The notes under the pieces: model-generated
The model's database searches: none
The model's input: the letters and a program-made list of their open reading frames with translations, nothing else
What the model was told of the DNA's origin: nothing
Assembly: GCA_965215295.1 (NCBI GenBank)
Contig: OZ244045.1
Coordinates: 3,410,001 to 3,474,000 of the forward strand
DNA from: HK1 sp965215295
Lineage (GTDB): Bacteria; Pseudomonadota; Gammaproteobacteria; HK1
Length of the DNA stretch: 64,000 bases
Direction: 5' to 3'
Shown: positions 44,401 through 53,122 of the stretch, piece after piece
How the letters are laid out: the number at the start of each line of letters is the position of its first letter
Position numbering within the stretch: the first letter of the stretch is position 1
Position numbers and translations under genes: made by a program

Positions 44401-44498
44401 ATCAGCAGGTTGCAGGCGACCGGGTGGCTCGCGAACACCTCGATGAGCCCCCCCGAACGGGCGGGGGCGGGCGTACCGGTGGGGGAGGGTGCGGTCAT
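41343..44498 (-). CDS. RND superfamily efflux transporter (AcrB-like inner-membrane pump)
   Basis: A 1051-residue RND permease with two homologous halves. TM1 (VACNLLMAIMLLAGAWAL) is followed by a porter domain, TM2-6 with the proton-relay region FGIIVDDAIVVGEDALTKR, the second porter domain and TM8-12 (AWGAGLALVLIYLVLAFVF, GIVVNDSIILVSFYKELKRRG, TIGGLTPLMFETS). It resembles hydrophobe/amphiphile efflux pumps of the MexB/CusA-like environmental type, but substrate cannot be told. It is encoded downstream of its adaptor (44566-45870) on the same strand; no outer-membrane factor gene is beside them. Confidence 0.93.
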   Translation of the reverse strand: MTAPSPTGTPAPARSGGLIEVFASHPVACNLLMAIMLLAGAWALTRLNTQFFPTFDIDFITINVKWTGASAEDVEAAITEPIERELLGLDTVRVMTSSSNRGFALVNLEYEEGSDMDVALDEVKERVASIRNLPGAADAPVIKRIINYEPVARLLVTGRAGQNLRPLVRDIERELIERGIAKVDIVGLPAEEIAIQVPTAALRELDMSLADIARRIADSSVDLPVGNIGRDETSKQLRTLEQARDEADFERLALRSDDDGRFLALGDVATVERRARTGEVRGRFEGRPSVSLLLGRAESSDSLESARILHEWLDERRDGWPPGVEVAAYDESWELIRERIMLLLKNGAGGLVLVVAVLYLFLNARVAFWVAVGIPVSFMAALGVLFALGGSINMVSLFALIMAFGIIVDDAIVVGEDALTKRQAGGAPLAAARDGARRMLAPVLASSLTTVAAFMPLMLVGGIIGKVLFDIPLVVVCVIFASVIESFLILPGHLHHTFCRSDGAGPGAFRRRFDSGFERFRDHAFRRLVTAAVRRPWTALSCALAAMLLTVGLLRGDRLAFNFFPTPEGQILFASVSFAAGTPPERVERFIDHLEHTLNETEAYFGEELVDLAVARLGQQERETIEAGPRGDQFASLRVQLVESDGRETRNTEFIAAWRERIEPAPGLESLSLTEVRGGPPGRDVEVSLTGDDPAALKAAALELASVLASAPGVSGIEDDTPFGQEQLIVRLTPQASALGLTVADVGEQLRAAYDGRVAQIFQHEGEEIEVRVVLPDRERNDIASLGNLAVALPGGGVMPLLTAVDIDTRRGFDILRHENGRLAVKVSADVDPAVTHANAVVADLIAGPLPALTGRYGIDWSFKGRQEDQEETLADMAWGAGLALVLIYLVLAFVFASYGWPLVVMAVIPFGMVGAVFGHWVMGIDLTILSLFGFFGLSGIVVNDSIILVSFYKELKRRGLPWRNSIVDAACFRLRAVLLTSLTTIGGLTPLMFETSVQAQFLIPMAVSIAFGLAFATFLVLLLVPALLTLHETVATRWEKSAAQVSPAVG

Positions 44499-44565
44499 CT
44501 TCGGCCCGTGGTCGGGGATCCGGCCGGGTTCATGCTGTCGCGAAGGCCACGGGACGGCGCGCGGT

Positions 44566-45870
44566 TCAGCCGGGCGGCGCTTCGGAGACCTTCACCTTCA
44601 GGCCGTCGATCGCGTTGGGCAGGTGGGTCACGATCAGCCGGTCGGACGGTCTCAACGCGGGGCTGCGCAGGATCACCCGGCTCTTCCCGTCGTCCGGATG
44701 AGTCTCTCCGAGCCGTTCCACCTCGACGCTCCTCATGCGCTCCCCGTCGAGCACGAACACGCGGTCGGTGCCGTAGAGCGCTTCCCGGGGCGCCGTCACC
44801 GCGTTGCGCACCGCCGGCAGGTCCAGGATGAACTCCACCGTGCGGCCGAGCTGCAGCCGGGCGTTGCCCCGCGTCACCCGGAACAGGCCGTCCGCCCCGC
44901 CCGAGCCGCGGTCCACCCGCGCGGTGAGCCGGTGCAGGACCGCGCGCACCTCCTGCCCGTCGACGACCGCGCGCGCCCCGAGGGTCTCGCCGCGTTCCAG
45001 GGCGCCGCGCACCACGGGCAGGTAGCGCAGCGGGATCTGCGCGCGGAGCTCCAGCATCCCGGTGTCGAACATCGCGAGTAGCCGGTCCCCGGGCCGGACC
45101 CGGTCGCCCGGAGAGACGAACACCTCCGTGACCCGTCCCGCGAACGGCGGGTACACCCGGGTGCGTTCGAGGTCGAGCATCGCCTGCGACTGCTGAGCCC
45201 CGGCCCGGGCGAGCTTCGCCTCGATCTGCTTCGTGCGGCTCCCGTGCTCGCGGATCGCGAGCTTGCGCAGCTCGACCGCGAGCATCTGGCGTTCCTCCTC
45301 GCGGCGCACCTGGTCCAGGCTCGCCTGCGACCCCACCTTGCGTTCGGCGAGGTCTCGCGCCCGTTCCACTTCGCGCCGGGCGAGGTCGAGCAGCGCCTCC
45401 TCATGGTCCAGCGCGGCGAGATTGTTCCCGTGCCGCAGCGCCTCGTGCTCCAGGTCGGCTTCGAACCCCGCCATCTCGGCTTCGCGTTGCGCCAGCACCA
45501 GCCGGATCTCGCGGTCGTCGAGGGCGATCAGCCGATCGTCCGGTCCGACCCGCTGTCCTTCGAGCACGTCGACCGCGTCCACGTCGGCGGTCACCGCCGA
45601 GGACAGGTGCGTGACGCGGGGAGAGTCGACCAGTGCGAAGAGCACGAGCTGAGGCGTCACCGTCTCCGGCGCGAGCGCCGTGACCGCCACCGGCCAGACC
45701 CGCTCCTCGGCGCCGAGGGTCTCGCGCTCCGGCTTGCTCATGACCAGCGCCATCATGCCCCCGATCCCGGCGGCGAGGATCAGCAGCGGCAGCGCCATTC
45801 GGAGGATTCGGGAGAGCATGGCCTTCCAGGTGGACTCGCCGGCAACGGCCGTCGGACCGCAGGCGTACAT
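44566..45870 (-). CDS. RND efflux periplasmic adaptor (membrane fusion protein)
   Basis: A 434-residue adaptor. A membrane anchor lies near residues 22-45 (RILRMALPLLILAAGIGGMMALVM), then a lipoyl half (VDAVDVLEGQRVGPDDRLIALDD), a long alpha-hairpin (~110-215, AEMAGFEADLEHEALRHGNNLAALDHEEA onward), the second lipoyl half (RTRVYPPFAGRVTEVFVSPGDRVRPGDRLLAMFD) and beta-barrel and membrane-proximal domains. It bridges the pump and an outer-membrane channel. The start could be the ATG at 45870 or a later one at the anchor (MLSRIL). The first gene of the pump operon, its promoter lies in the region shared with the divergent autotransporter gene. Confidence 0.9.
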   Translation of the reverse strand: MYACGPTAVAGESTWKAMLSRILRMALPLLILAAGIGGMMALVMSKPERETLGAEERVWPVAVTALAPETVTPQLVLFALVDSPRVTHLSSAVTADVDAVDVLEGQRVGPDDRLIALDDREIRLVLAQREAEMAGFEADLEHEALRHGNNLAALDHEEALLDLARREVERARDLAERKVGSQASLDQVRREEERQMLAVELRKLAIREHGSRTKQIEAKLARAGAQQSQAMLDLERTRVYPPFAGRVTEVFVSPGDRVRPGDRLLAMFDTGMLELRAQIPLRYLPVVRGALERGETLGARAVVDGQEVRAVLHRLTARVDRGSGGADGLFRVTRGNARLQLGRTVEFILDLPAVRNAVTAPREALYGTDRVFVLDGERMRSVEVERLGETHPDDGKSRVILRSPALRPSDRLIVTHLPNAIDGLKVKVSEAPPG

Positions 45871-46263
45871 GGTAGTTCAACTCCGTTCCGGCCCGGACAC
45901 GTTCGGTACCGAACCGGCGACGACGATCCGGCCACTTGGCCGAAGGCGGCGAGCCACCGCGACCCCGGAGCCCCGGTCCCTGCCCGAAGAGGTCCGGGCG
46001 CGGTAGACACCCGGGACTACCGGGGCGTTTTCCCCGGCCCCCGCCCGAAGAGGTCCGGGCCCGCCGGCCGCCACGGTTCGGAACGACGGTTGACCCTGTA
46101 TCGCCGAGTCTACTACTGTAGGCAAAGGGTCGGTGTTCAATCAGGTCGAGGCAACGGGGGACGGAAACATGGCGGGCAAAACAAAACTTGGTCTTGGTCA
46201 TTGTCGGACGGAAAAGACCCCCCCCCCCCCCCCCCCCCCCCCCCCCGTGCCCGGTACGGTTCA
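45871..46263. other. Intergenic region between efflux operon and autotransporter, with repeats
   Basis: About 390 bases between divergent genes. It contains an 18-bp direct repeat (GCCCGAAGAGGTCCGGGC at 45982 and 46043), a copy of a motif GCCGAAGGCGGCGAGCC near 45939 that recurs downstream of the autotransporter near 51543, and the run of C at 46218-46246. An ATG at 46169 opens a frame into the C run. Confidence 0.55.
46218..46246 (+). repeat. Homopolymeric tract of 29 C before the autotransporter start
   Basis: Twenty-nine consecutive C lie 17 bases before the GTG start of the autotransporter. From the upstream ATG at 46169 translation would run through the tract as nine prolines and end at 46265-46267; with one more C, or two fewer, the same frame would run into the autotransporter. 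Runs of this kind change length readily and often switch surface-protein genes. A sequencing artefact must be excluded, since long G/C runs are error-prone. Confidence 0.75.
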
Positions 46264-49200
46264 GTGAGTCGTCCGCGCGGCTTGCCCGGCGGCCTTCGGT
46301 CACTCGCCCCCCGCCGCATCTTCGCCTTCCTGTCGGTGGCGGTGGTCATGGCGGGCCTCTTCCCCGGGCTGTCCGCCCAGGCTCAGGGTTCGTTGGCCTT
46401 GGGGTCGGTCTCCTTTGACCATGCCTTCGTCTCGGGAAGGGACAACTCCATAACCCTGCCGGCGGCCACCGGCGGCACCCCGCCCTATACCTACTCCTTG
46501 AGCGTCGCAGGCGGGCTATCGCGCGACAATCTGTCCTTCGACCCGAGCACCCGCGTCCTGTCCGGCAACCCGCCTGACTCTTCCATGTGGAGCTCCCGCC
46601 CGTTTTGTTCGGGCGTCCCCTGCCTGACCCGTACTATTACCTATACGGTCACCGACGACACCGGCGCCACGGCCAGCCGCGCCAACGTCGATTTTCATCT
46701 CATTGACTATCCTGATGACTTTCTCCCCACACCGGACAACCTGAACTTCGACCTGGACACGGCCATCACCCCCGTGACCCTCGATCCGACGACTAGCGAC
46801 AACAACAACGACCGCAGCTACGCACTGACCGGGTTGCCGTCCGGGCTGTCTTTCAACCCGGCCACCCGCGTCCTGTCCGGCACCCCGGACACGGCAGGCG
46901 TCACGACGGTGACCTATACGTCCACCACGAACACGTGGGAGTCCGACATCACCCACACGGTCACCTTTTCCATCACCGTCGGCGACCCTCCGGATCCGTT
47001 GGCCTTGGGACAGCTCCGCGATAACTATGCCTTCGACACGGGAAAGGCAGTCACCTTTGCCCTGCCGGCGGCCACCGGCGGCACCCCGCCCTATACCTAC
47101 TCCTTGAGCAGACCAGGCGGGGCATCGCTATCGAGCGACGGGCTGTCCTTCGACCCGAGTAGCCGCGACCTGTCCGGCATCCCGCCTGCCTCTTCCCAGT
47201 GGGGTGGCACCCAGACATGTTCGAACGTCACCTGCGCGATCCGTGGTTTTACCTATACGGTCACCGACGACGCCGGTAACACGGCCCAGCGAACTGGCGA
47301 ATATCGTCTCCTTGAAATTCCTTTTCGCTTTCTCCCCACGCCGGACGACCTGAACTTCACCCGGAACACGGCCATTACCCCCGTGACCCTCCCGAAAACG
47401 GTTGACGACCAATTCACGTACAGAGTGAGCCAGTTGCCGCCCGGGCTGTCCTTCGACACAGCCACCCGCGTCCTGTCCGGCACCCCGACCGAGACAGGCA
47501 CCATGGAGGTGACCTATACGGCCACCGGACACCATTGGTTCCCCGTCGTCACCCGCTCGGTCAAATTCGACATCACCGTCGCCGATCTGGTCCTGCCCAC
47601 GCAGGCTCCGTTGGGCTTTGCCGCGAACACGCCCGCCTCCGTGACCCTGCCGGCGGCCACCGGCGGCACCCCGCCCTATACCTACTCCCTCCTGATCAGT
47701 CCGAACCGGCCCCTGCGGAACGGGCTGTCCTTCGACCCGAGCACCCGCGTCCTGTCCGGCGCCGTGCCTGACTCTGGGGAGTGGATTGGGGCCACGGCTG
47801 TCTGTGATCAAGTTGGGGGCGTCGTCTGCCAGTCTCTCAGACTTGATTACGAGGTCACCGACGACGCCGGCGCCACGGTCGCGCGCGAGATTGAGCTCAA
47901 CCTCTTGGACTACCCTCCGGAGTTTCTGCCCGCGCAGGACGACCTGAACTTTACCCCGGGCACGGCTATCTCCCCCGTGACTCTCCAGCAGACGGCTAGC
48001 CAAGGGTCGGTCTATGCCTACGCCCTGACCGGGTTGCCGCCCGGGCTGTCCTTCGACCCGAGTAGCCGCGTCCTGTCCGGCACCCCGACCACGGAAGGCA
48101 CCACGACGGTGACCTATAGCGCCACCCACACCACTTCGATCCCCACCCTCGCCCACACGGTCACCTTCGACATCATCGTCGCCGATCTGGCACCGCCCGC
48201 ACAGGGCGACGTGGCCTTCGTCGTGGACAGGCACACCTCCGTGACCCTGGCGGCGGCCACCGGTGGCATCCCGCCCTATACCTACGCCCTGACCGGGCCG
48301 AACGGCGAGGACGTGGGCGTAGCGGTGCCCGGACTGTCCTTCGACCCGGACACCCGCGTCCTGTCCGGCACCCCGACCGAGAAAGGCGTGACGACCCTGA
48401 CCTACACGGCCACCGACAGCGCCGGCACGCCCGCGAGCGTCACGCGCGCCTTTGACTTTACCGTCACCGGGGTCTCCATCGCCGAGGTGGACGACCAGAC
48501 CTACGAGATCGGTGTGTCCATCGACTCCCTGACCCTGCCGGAGGCCACCGGCGGCACCGCGCCCTATACCTACGCCCTGACCGGGCCGAACGGTACGGAT
48601 TTGAGCGAAGTGCCCGGACTGACCTTCGACCCGGCCACCCGCGTCCTGTCCGGCACCCCGACCGAGGCAGGCACCACGCGCCTGACCTATACGGTCACCG
48701 ACAGCGAAGACAACGCTACCTTCATAACCTTTGACGTCACCGTCACCGAGTCCGATGACGGCACCGTCACCGGGCCGATATCCATCGCCGAGGTGGGCGC
48801 CCGAACCTACGCGGCCGGTGAGGATATCGACCAGACCCTGCCGGAGGCCACCGGCGGCACCGCACCCTATACCTACACCCTGACCGGGCCGAACGGTATG
48901 GATTTGAGCGAAGTGCCCGGACTGACCTTCGACCCGGCCACCCGCGTCCTGTCCGGTATCCCGACCGAGGCAGGCACCACGCGCCTGACCTATACGGTCA
49001 CCGACAGCGAAGACAACGCTACCATCATAACCTTTGACGTCACCGTCACCGAGTCCGATGACGGCACCGTCACCGGGCCGATATCCATCGCCGAGGTGGA
49101 CGCCCGAACCTACGCGGCCGGTGAGGATGTCGACCGGACCCTGCCGGAGGCCACCGGCGGCACCGCACCCTATACCTACACCCTGACCGGGCCGAACGGT

Positions 49201-51342
49201 ACGGATTTGAGCGAAGTGCCCGGACTGTTCTTCGACCCGGACACCCGCGAACTGTCCGGCACCCCGACCCGGGCCGGCACCACGACCCTGACCTATACCG
49301 TCACCGACAGCGAAGGCAACGCTACCTTCATAACCTTTGACGTTATCGTCACCGGGCCGAAGTTCGACACCGACGCCGACGCCGAGGTGGAAGAGACGGT
49401 GGAAGATTCCTACAAGGCTGGCGCGGTCATCTCCCTGACTCTACCGGAAGCCAGTGGCAAGGGCGTGACCTACGCCTTGACCAACGAGGACGGTAAGGAT
49501 GTGAGCGTCGCGGTGCCCGGGCTGTCCTTCGACGCGGCCACTCGCGTCCTGTCCGGCACCCCGACCCGAACCGGCATCACGACCCTGACCTATACGGCCA
49601 CCGACGAATACGGCAACGACACTACGCTCGCAACCTTTGACGTCACCGTCACCGGGCCGATGTTCGTCGACGCCGCCGCAGTCGACGAGGTGGAAGGCCG
49701 GACCTACGAGTACGCGGTGGATGTGCCCATTGCCTCCCTGAAGCTGCCGGAAGCCACCAGCGACACCGGCGACACCGTGACCTACGCCCTGACCGGGCCG
49801 AACGGTACGGTTTTGAGGGATGCGGTGCCCGGGCTGTCCTTCGACCCGGACACCCGTGAACTGTCCGGCATCCCGACCCGGGTCGGCACCACGACCCTGA
49901 CCTACGAGGCCAAGGACAGCGAAGGCACCATCTCCATGGAATTTACCGTCACCGTCACCAGTGCGGTTCCCGCCGCCCTCAACGAAGTCCTCCTGCCGGA
50001 GGTGGTCCGTGCGATGGCGGGCAGCACCGTCGGGGCCATTGCCCGGCGGATTGGGCAGGCCGCGCGGGGCGCGGAGGCCACCGGCCTGAGTGTCGGCGGG
50101 CAGGACGGGTGGGCGGCGTTGCGTACCCACGGCGAGGCGGTGAGCGAGGGCCGTCGCGGCTTCGAGGAGTTGCTGTCCGGCAGCGGCTTCGTGCTGCCGC
50201 TGGACGCTGCCGCCGCCGGGGCGGCGATGGCGTCGTCGGTGGCCTTGTGGGGGAGCGGCGAGTACCGCAGCCTGTCGGGCGAGAGCGGGACGCTGGGCTG
50301 GGACGGCGCGCTGGTGGGGGTGCATCTGGGCGTGGACGCGCGCCCGCACGAAGACCTGCTGGCCGGAGTAGCGGTGTCGTGGCTGTCGAGCGACCTCGAC
50401 TACGAGGATGCGACGGCCGTGGTGGACGGCGGTTTCGGCGGGGGCGCACACGTGGCCGAGCTGACCGGCGTGCATCCGTACCTCGGCTGGCGCGCTGGTG
50501 AGGTGGACGTGTGGGCCACCGCGGGCCTCGGCGCGGGGGAGCTGGAGGTCACGCCGACGGGGCGTGATGGGCGGGCGAGCGACCTCGGGATGCGCACGGT
50601 GGGCGTTGGCGGCAGCGGGGTGTTGCTGGAGCGCGGGGTGAACACGGTGCGGCTCAAGGGCGAGGCCATGTACAGCGCCCTGGAGGTGGACGAGAGCGTC
50701 CATGTCGAGGGGGTGGAGGTGGAGGCGACGCGGGTGCGGATGACGGTGGAGGCCGGCCAGACGCACACCTTGGCCGATGGTGGGGTGTTGGAGCCGTCGC
50801 TGGAGGCGGGGGTGCGCCATGACGGCGGAGACGGGGAGACGGGCACCGGAGCCGAGGTGGGGGGTGGGCTGAGCTATCGGCATCGGTACGGGAGGATAAC
50901 GGCGGAGGGCCGGGTGCGTGCGCTGGTGGCGGGGTATGGTGAGCATGAGGAATGGGGCATCGAGGGGCACCTCGCGATGTTGCCCGGCGCGGGGGGACGG
51001 GGGCTGTCGTTGAGCGTGCGTCCCGGCTACGGCGACAGTGGCGAAGGCGGCTTCGGGCAGTTGTGGCGGCGGGAGGGGGTGTCGGACGATGGCGACAACG
51101 GCGCCGAGGACTACCGTGCGCGTCTGGAGACCCGTCTCGGCTATGGCGTGTTCCTGCCCGGCTACACCGGAGTGTTCACCCCGTATACCGGGATGACGGT
51201 GGGTGCGGCCGAAGGGTATCGCATCGGCGTGAGCTGGAAGGCGGGTTCGCGCATCGACCTCGACTTGGTGGGCGAGCGCCGGGAGTCCGGCGGCGGTCCG
51301 GCCGAGCACGCCCTTGTGCTCAGAGGCGAGGTGCGCTTCTAG
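46264..51342 (+). CDS. Autotransporter (type V) with putative Ig-like repeats
   Basis: A 1692-residue surface protein. Starting at GTG 46264 it has a signal peptide (RIFAFLSVAVVMAGLFPGLSAQA, cut near residue 40). The passenger holds about twelve putative-Ig (He_PIG-type) modules: three ~600-base long units with LPAATGGTPPYTYSL and LSFDPSTRVLSGTP, then six ~300-base short units with GLSFDPATRVLSGTPTEAGTTRLTYTVTDS. From about residue 1235 comes an alpha linker and a C-terminal autotransporter beta-barrel (LWGSGEYRSLSGESG, HPYLGWRAGEVDVWATAGLG, LEPSLEAGVRHDGGDGETGTG) ending VLRGEVRF, the aromatic end recognised by the BAM complex. It probably acts in adhesion. Start codon choice depends on the C run upstream; the signal peptide supports the GTG. 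Confidence 0.88.
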   Translation: MSRPRGLPGGLRSLAPRRIFAFLSVAVVMAGLFPGLSAQAQGSLALGSVSFDHAFVSGRDNSITLPAATGGTPPYTYSLSVAGGLSRDNLSFDPSTRVLSGNPPDSSMWSSRPFCSGVPCLTRTITYTVTDDTGATASRANVDFHLIDYPDDFLPTPDNLNFDLDTAITPVTLDPTTSDNNNDRSYALTGLPSGLSFNPATRVLSGTPDTAGVTTVTYTSTTNTWESDITHTVTFSITVGDPPDPLALGQLRDNYAFDTGKAVTFALPAATGGTPPYTYSLSRPGGASLSSDGLSFDPSSRDLSGIPPASSQWGGTQTCSNVTCAIRGFTYTVTDDAGNTAQRTGEYRLLEIPFRFLPTPDDLNFTRNTAITPVTLPKTVDDQFTYRVSQLPPGLSFDTATRVLSGTPTETGTMEVTYTATGHHWFPVVTRSVKFDITVADLVLPTQAPLGFAANTPASVTLPAATGGTPPYTYSLLISPNRPLRNGLSFDPSTRVLSGAVPDSGEWIGATAVCDQVGGVVCQSLRLDYEVTDDAGATVAREIELNLLDYPPEFLPAQDDLNFTPGTAISPVTLQQTASQGSVYAYALTGLPPGLSFDPSSRVLSGTPTTEGTTTVTYSATHTTSIPTLAHTVTFDIIVADLAPPAQGDVAFVVDRHTSVTLAAATGGIPPYTYALTGPNGEDVGVAVPGLSFDPDTRVLSGTPTEKGVTTLTYTATDSAGTPASVTRAFDFTVTGVSIAEVDDQTYEIGVSIDSLTLPEATGGTAPYTYALTGPNGTDLSEVPGLTFDPATRVLSGTPTEAGTTRLTYTVTDSEDNATFITFDVTVTESDDGTVTGPISIAEVGARTYAAGEDIDQTLPEATGGTAPYTYTLTGPNGMDLSEVPGLTFDPATRVLSGIPTEAGTTRLTYTVTDSEDNATIITFDVTVTESDDGTVTGPISIAEVDARTYAAGEDVDRTLPEATGGTAPYTYTLTGPNGTDLSEVPGLFFDPDTRELSGTPTRAGTTTLTYTVTDSEGNATFITFDVIVTGPKFDTDADAEVEETVEDSYKAGAVISLTLPEASGKGVTYALTNEDGKDVSVAVPGLSFDAATRVLSGTPTRTGITTLTYTATDEYGNDTTLATFDVTVTGPMFVDAAAVDEVEGRTYEYAVDVPIASLKLPEATSDTGDTVTYALTGPNGTVLRDAVPGLSFDPDTRELSGIPTRVGTTTLTYEAKDSEGTISMEFTVTVTSAVPAALNEVLLPEVVRAMAGSTVGAIARRIGQAARGAEATGLSVGGQDGWAALRTHGEAVSEGRRGFEELLSGSGFVLPLDAAAAGAAMASSVALWGSGEYRSLSGESGTLGWDGALVGVHLGVDARPHEDLLAGVAVSWLSSDLDYEDATAVVDGGFGGGAHVAELTGVHPYLGWRAGEVDVWATAGLGAGELEVTPTGRDGRASDLGMRTVGVGGSGVLLERGVNTVRLKGEAMYSALEVDESVHVEGVEVEATRVRMTVEAGQTHTLADGGVLEPSLEAGVRHDGGDGETGTGAEVGGGLSYRHRYGRITAEGRVRALVAGYGEHEEWGIEGHLAMLPGAGGRGLSLSVRPGYGDSGEGGFGQLWRREGVSDDGDNGAEDYRARLETRLGYGVFLPGYTGVFTPYTGMTVGAAEGYRIGVSWKAGSRIDLDLVGERRESGGGPAEHALVLRGEVRF
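48247..49990 (+). repeat. Near-identical ~303-bp repeat units inside the autotransporter gene
   Basis: Six units begin near 48247, 48535, 48838, 49141, 49441 and 49744. The second to fourth are almost identical in nucleotide sequence, while the last two are more diverged. This array suits unit gain and loss by recombination. Confidence 0.85.
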
Positions 51343-51368
51343 CGCCCGTCGGCGGGCGACTTCGGGGA

Positions 51369-51389
51369 GGCCCGGAATCGGTCCGGGCC
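51369..51389 (+). terminator. Perfect 8-bp hairpin after the autotransporter gene
   Basis: GGCCCGGA / TCCGGGCC with a 5-base loop lies 27 bases after the stop. No T-run follows, so it may be a weak or Rho-assisted terminator or simply protect the 3' end. The rest of the gap to 51693 shows no gene. Confidence 0.45.
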
Positions 51390-51693
51390 GAACCCCCCTT
51401 CGCTCGGTGGCCTCGACCGACCGTGCGGCCCGCTCTCCACGTCCCATTCGAATCGGTCCCGACGTCGCCCGCGGGCCGGTTCACCCTCCGCCGTTCAGGC
51501 TCCTCTCCGCACGGGATTGCGGCTGCCGCCCGGCCGCCCGGCGCCGAAGGCGGCGAGCCGGTACATCGGGTTGGCGTTCAGTGCGTTCGTGCTATGGTCG
51601 GCATCATCGGCGGTCGGCGGAACCTGAGCCGGTTCGTGTCGGTTGCTGGGCCGGACCCGCGGTGCACACTCCATCCGGAGGGCGTCCACGATC

Positions 51694-51969
51694 ATGGTGA
51701 CCTCGATCATTCTGATGAACGTCGAGCGGGGGCTCGTGAACGAAGTCGCGGAGCGGCTCGCGGACCGGGCGGAAATCTCCGAGGTGTACTCGGTCAGCGG
51801 CTCCTGCGACCTGGTCGCGATCGTCCGCGTGCCGCGCAATGACGATCTCGCGACGCTGGTCACGGAACACCTCACCCGCATTGACGGCATCACCCGCACC
51901 GAGACGATGCTCGCGTTCCGTGCCTACTCGCGGCACGATCTGGAGGAGATGTTCGCGATCGGTGTGTAG
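51694..51969 (+). CDS. Stand-alone Lrp/AsnC ligand-binding (RAM) domain protein
   Basis: A 91-residue protein consisting only of the C-terminal RAM domain of Lrp/AsnC regulators: MVTSIILMNVERGLVNEVAE, then SEVYSVSGSCDLVAIVRVP and ITRTETMLAFRAYSR. The N-terminal DNA-binding helix-turn-helix is absent. Such small RAM proteins bind amino acids or related ligands and act through other Lrp-family members. The start ATG at 51694 is preceded by GGAGGGC. It lies next to agmatinase- and glutamyl-hydrolase-like genes, so an amino-acid signal would be plausible. Confidence 0.85.
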   Translation: MVTSIILMNVERGLVNEVAERLADRAEISEVYSVSGSCDLVAIVRVPRNDDLATLVTEHLTRIDGITRTETMLAFRAYSRHDLEEMFAIGV

Positions 51970-52030
51970 TCGATGCCGGTGAGTGTCGCGCCGGCGGCCG
52001 GCGCGCCGCGTGCGGGACTGGCCGCCGGAG

Positions 52031-53035
52031 TCAGCCGCGGGCCGCGGCGCGGGCTTCGCGGCGCCGCTCTTGGCGCGGCTGGCGGCAGATGTTGCCGAGG
52101 AACTCCAGCACCGTGTGCGCGGCGAGGTAGGAGGTGATGCCGGTCCTCACGTCGAGGGTCGGATTCACCTCGACCAGATCGAACCCGACCACGTCGCAGT
52201 GCTCGGCGATGGCGGCGAGGGTGTCGCGCAGCTCCGCGTAGCTCATCCCGTTCGGCTCGGCCGAAACGCAGCCCGGGATCAGCGGCAGGTCGAGCACGTC
52301 GATGTCGATGCTCACGTACGTCCGTGCGTCGCGCGGGACCACCCCGGCCACACCCTTCGGCCCCACTTCGTGGAACTCGCCCATCGTCATCACCCGGTTG
52401 CCGTCGTCGATCGAGTCCCGAATGTGCGCCTCGACGCTTCTGAGGCTGCGGATGCCGACCTGGGTGAGGCTCAGCACGTGCCGCATCGGGGCGATGTGGC
52501 GGAAAGCGTGGCCGTTGGTGAAGCGAAGATCATGGATGAAGGGCGCATAGTCGATGTGGGCGTCGAAGTGGATGACGTGCAGCGGCTCCTCGTCCTCGTA
52601 TCCCCTCACGATCGGATAGGTGACCGAGTGGTCGCCGCCGAGCACCACCGGCAGCGCCCCCCTGGCGAGGATCGCCCGGGTAAGATCGGTCGCGTTGTCG
52701 AACGAGCTCTTCACGTCGGTGGGCCATACGTCGATGTCGCCGACGTCCGCGATGGTCCTGTTGGCCATCTCGTGGGCGAGGTAGGTGCGCCCGGTCTCGG
52801 GATCGTAAAGCCCGGCGTCGGACGCGGCGAAGCGCAGCGACTGCTCCCGGATCGAGCGCGGCCCCATGCGCGAGCCCGCCAGGAAGGGCGAGCCTTCGTC
52901 GAAGGGAACCCCGCAGACCGCGATGTCGGCGTCGAGCGCATCGAGGTCCGTCTCGATGGGCGCGCGCAGGAAGGACGGAATGCCGGTGAACGGGCGGTTG
53001 AGCTTGATTCCGGACCGTCTGCTGCTCGATGTCAT
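52031..53035 (-). CDS. Ureohydrolase, agmatinase family
   Basis: A 334-residue arginase/agmatinase-family enzyme. Manganese-binding motifs are LGGDHSVTYP, HVIHFDAHIDY and VSIDIDVLDLPLIPG, together with VCGVPFDEGSPFLAGSRMGPRSIRE at the N-terminus, where PFDxG is typical of agmatinase and guanidinobutyrase rather than arginase. The reaction releases urea from agmatine or a related guanidino compound. ATG 53035 (MTSSSRRSG) is used. Downstream and upstream genes include a gamma-glutamyl-GABA hydrolase-like enzyme, consistent with polyamine breakdown, but the exact substrate is not fixed by the motifs. Confidence 0.9.
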   Translation of the reverse strand: MTSSSRRSGIKLNRPFTGIPSFLRAPIETDLDALDADIAVCGVPFDEGSPFLAGSRMGPRSIREQSLRFAASDAGLYDPETGRTYLAHEMANRTIADVGDIDVWPTDVKSSFDNATDLTRAILARGALPVVLGGDHSVTYPIVRGYEDEEPLHVIHFDAHIDYAPFIHDLRFTNGHAFRHIAPMRHVLSLTQVGIRSLRSVEAHIRDSIDDGNRVMTMGEFHEVGPKGVAGVVPRDARTYVSIDIDVLDLPLIPGCVSAEPNGMSYAELRDTLAAIAEHCDVVGFDLVEVNPTLDVRTGITSYLAAHTVLEFLGNICRQPRQERRREARAAARG

Positions 53036-53122
53036 GGTCGGCTCCTCCACGTGGCCGAATGCGATGGATGGGAGTGCCCGCCCGCCGCATCGATCCTGCA
53101 TGCGCCGCGGGTCCGCCCGAGA

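Noticed and set aside
40944..44831. Plus-strand frame of about 1295 codons opposite the RND pump
   Set aside because: Antisense shadow of a clear AcrB-like gene, with His/Asp/Gln-rich composition.
49441..51447. Minus-strand frame opposite the autotransporter barrel
   Set aside because: The plus-strand protein continues through the barrel to a terminal phenylalanine; the antisense frame is proline/arginine-rich noise.
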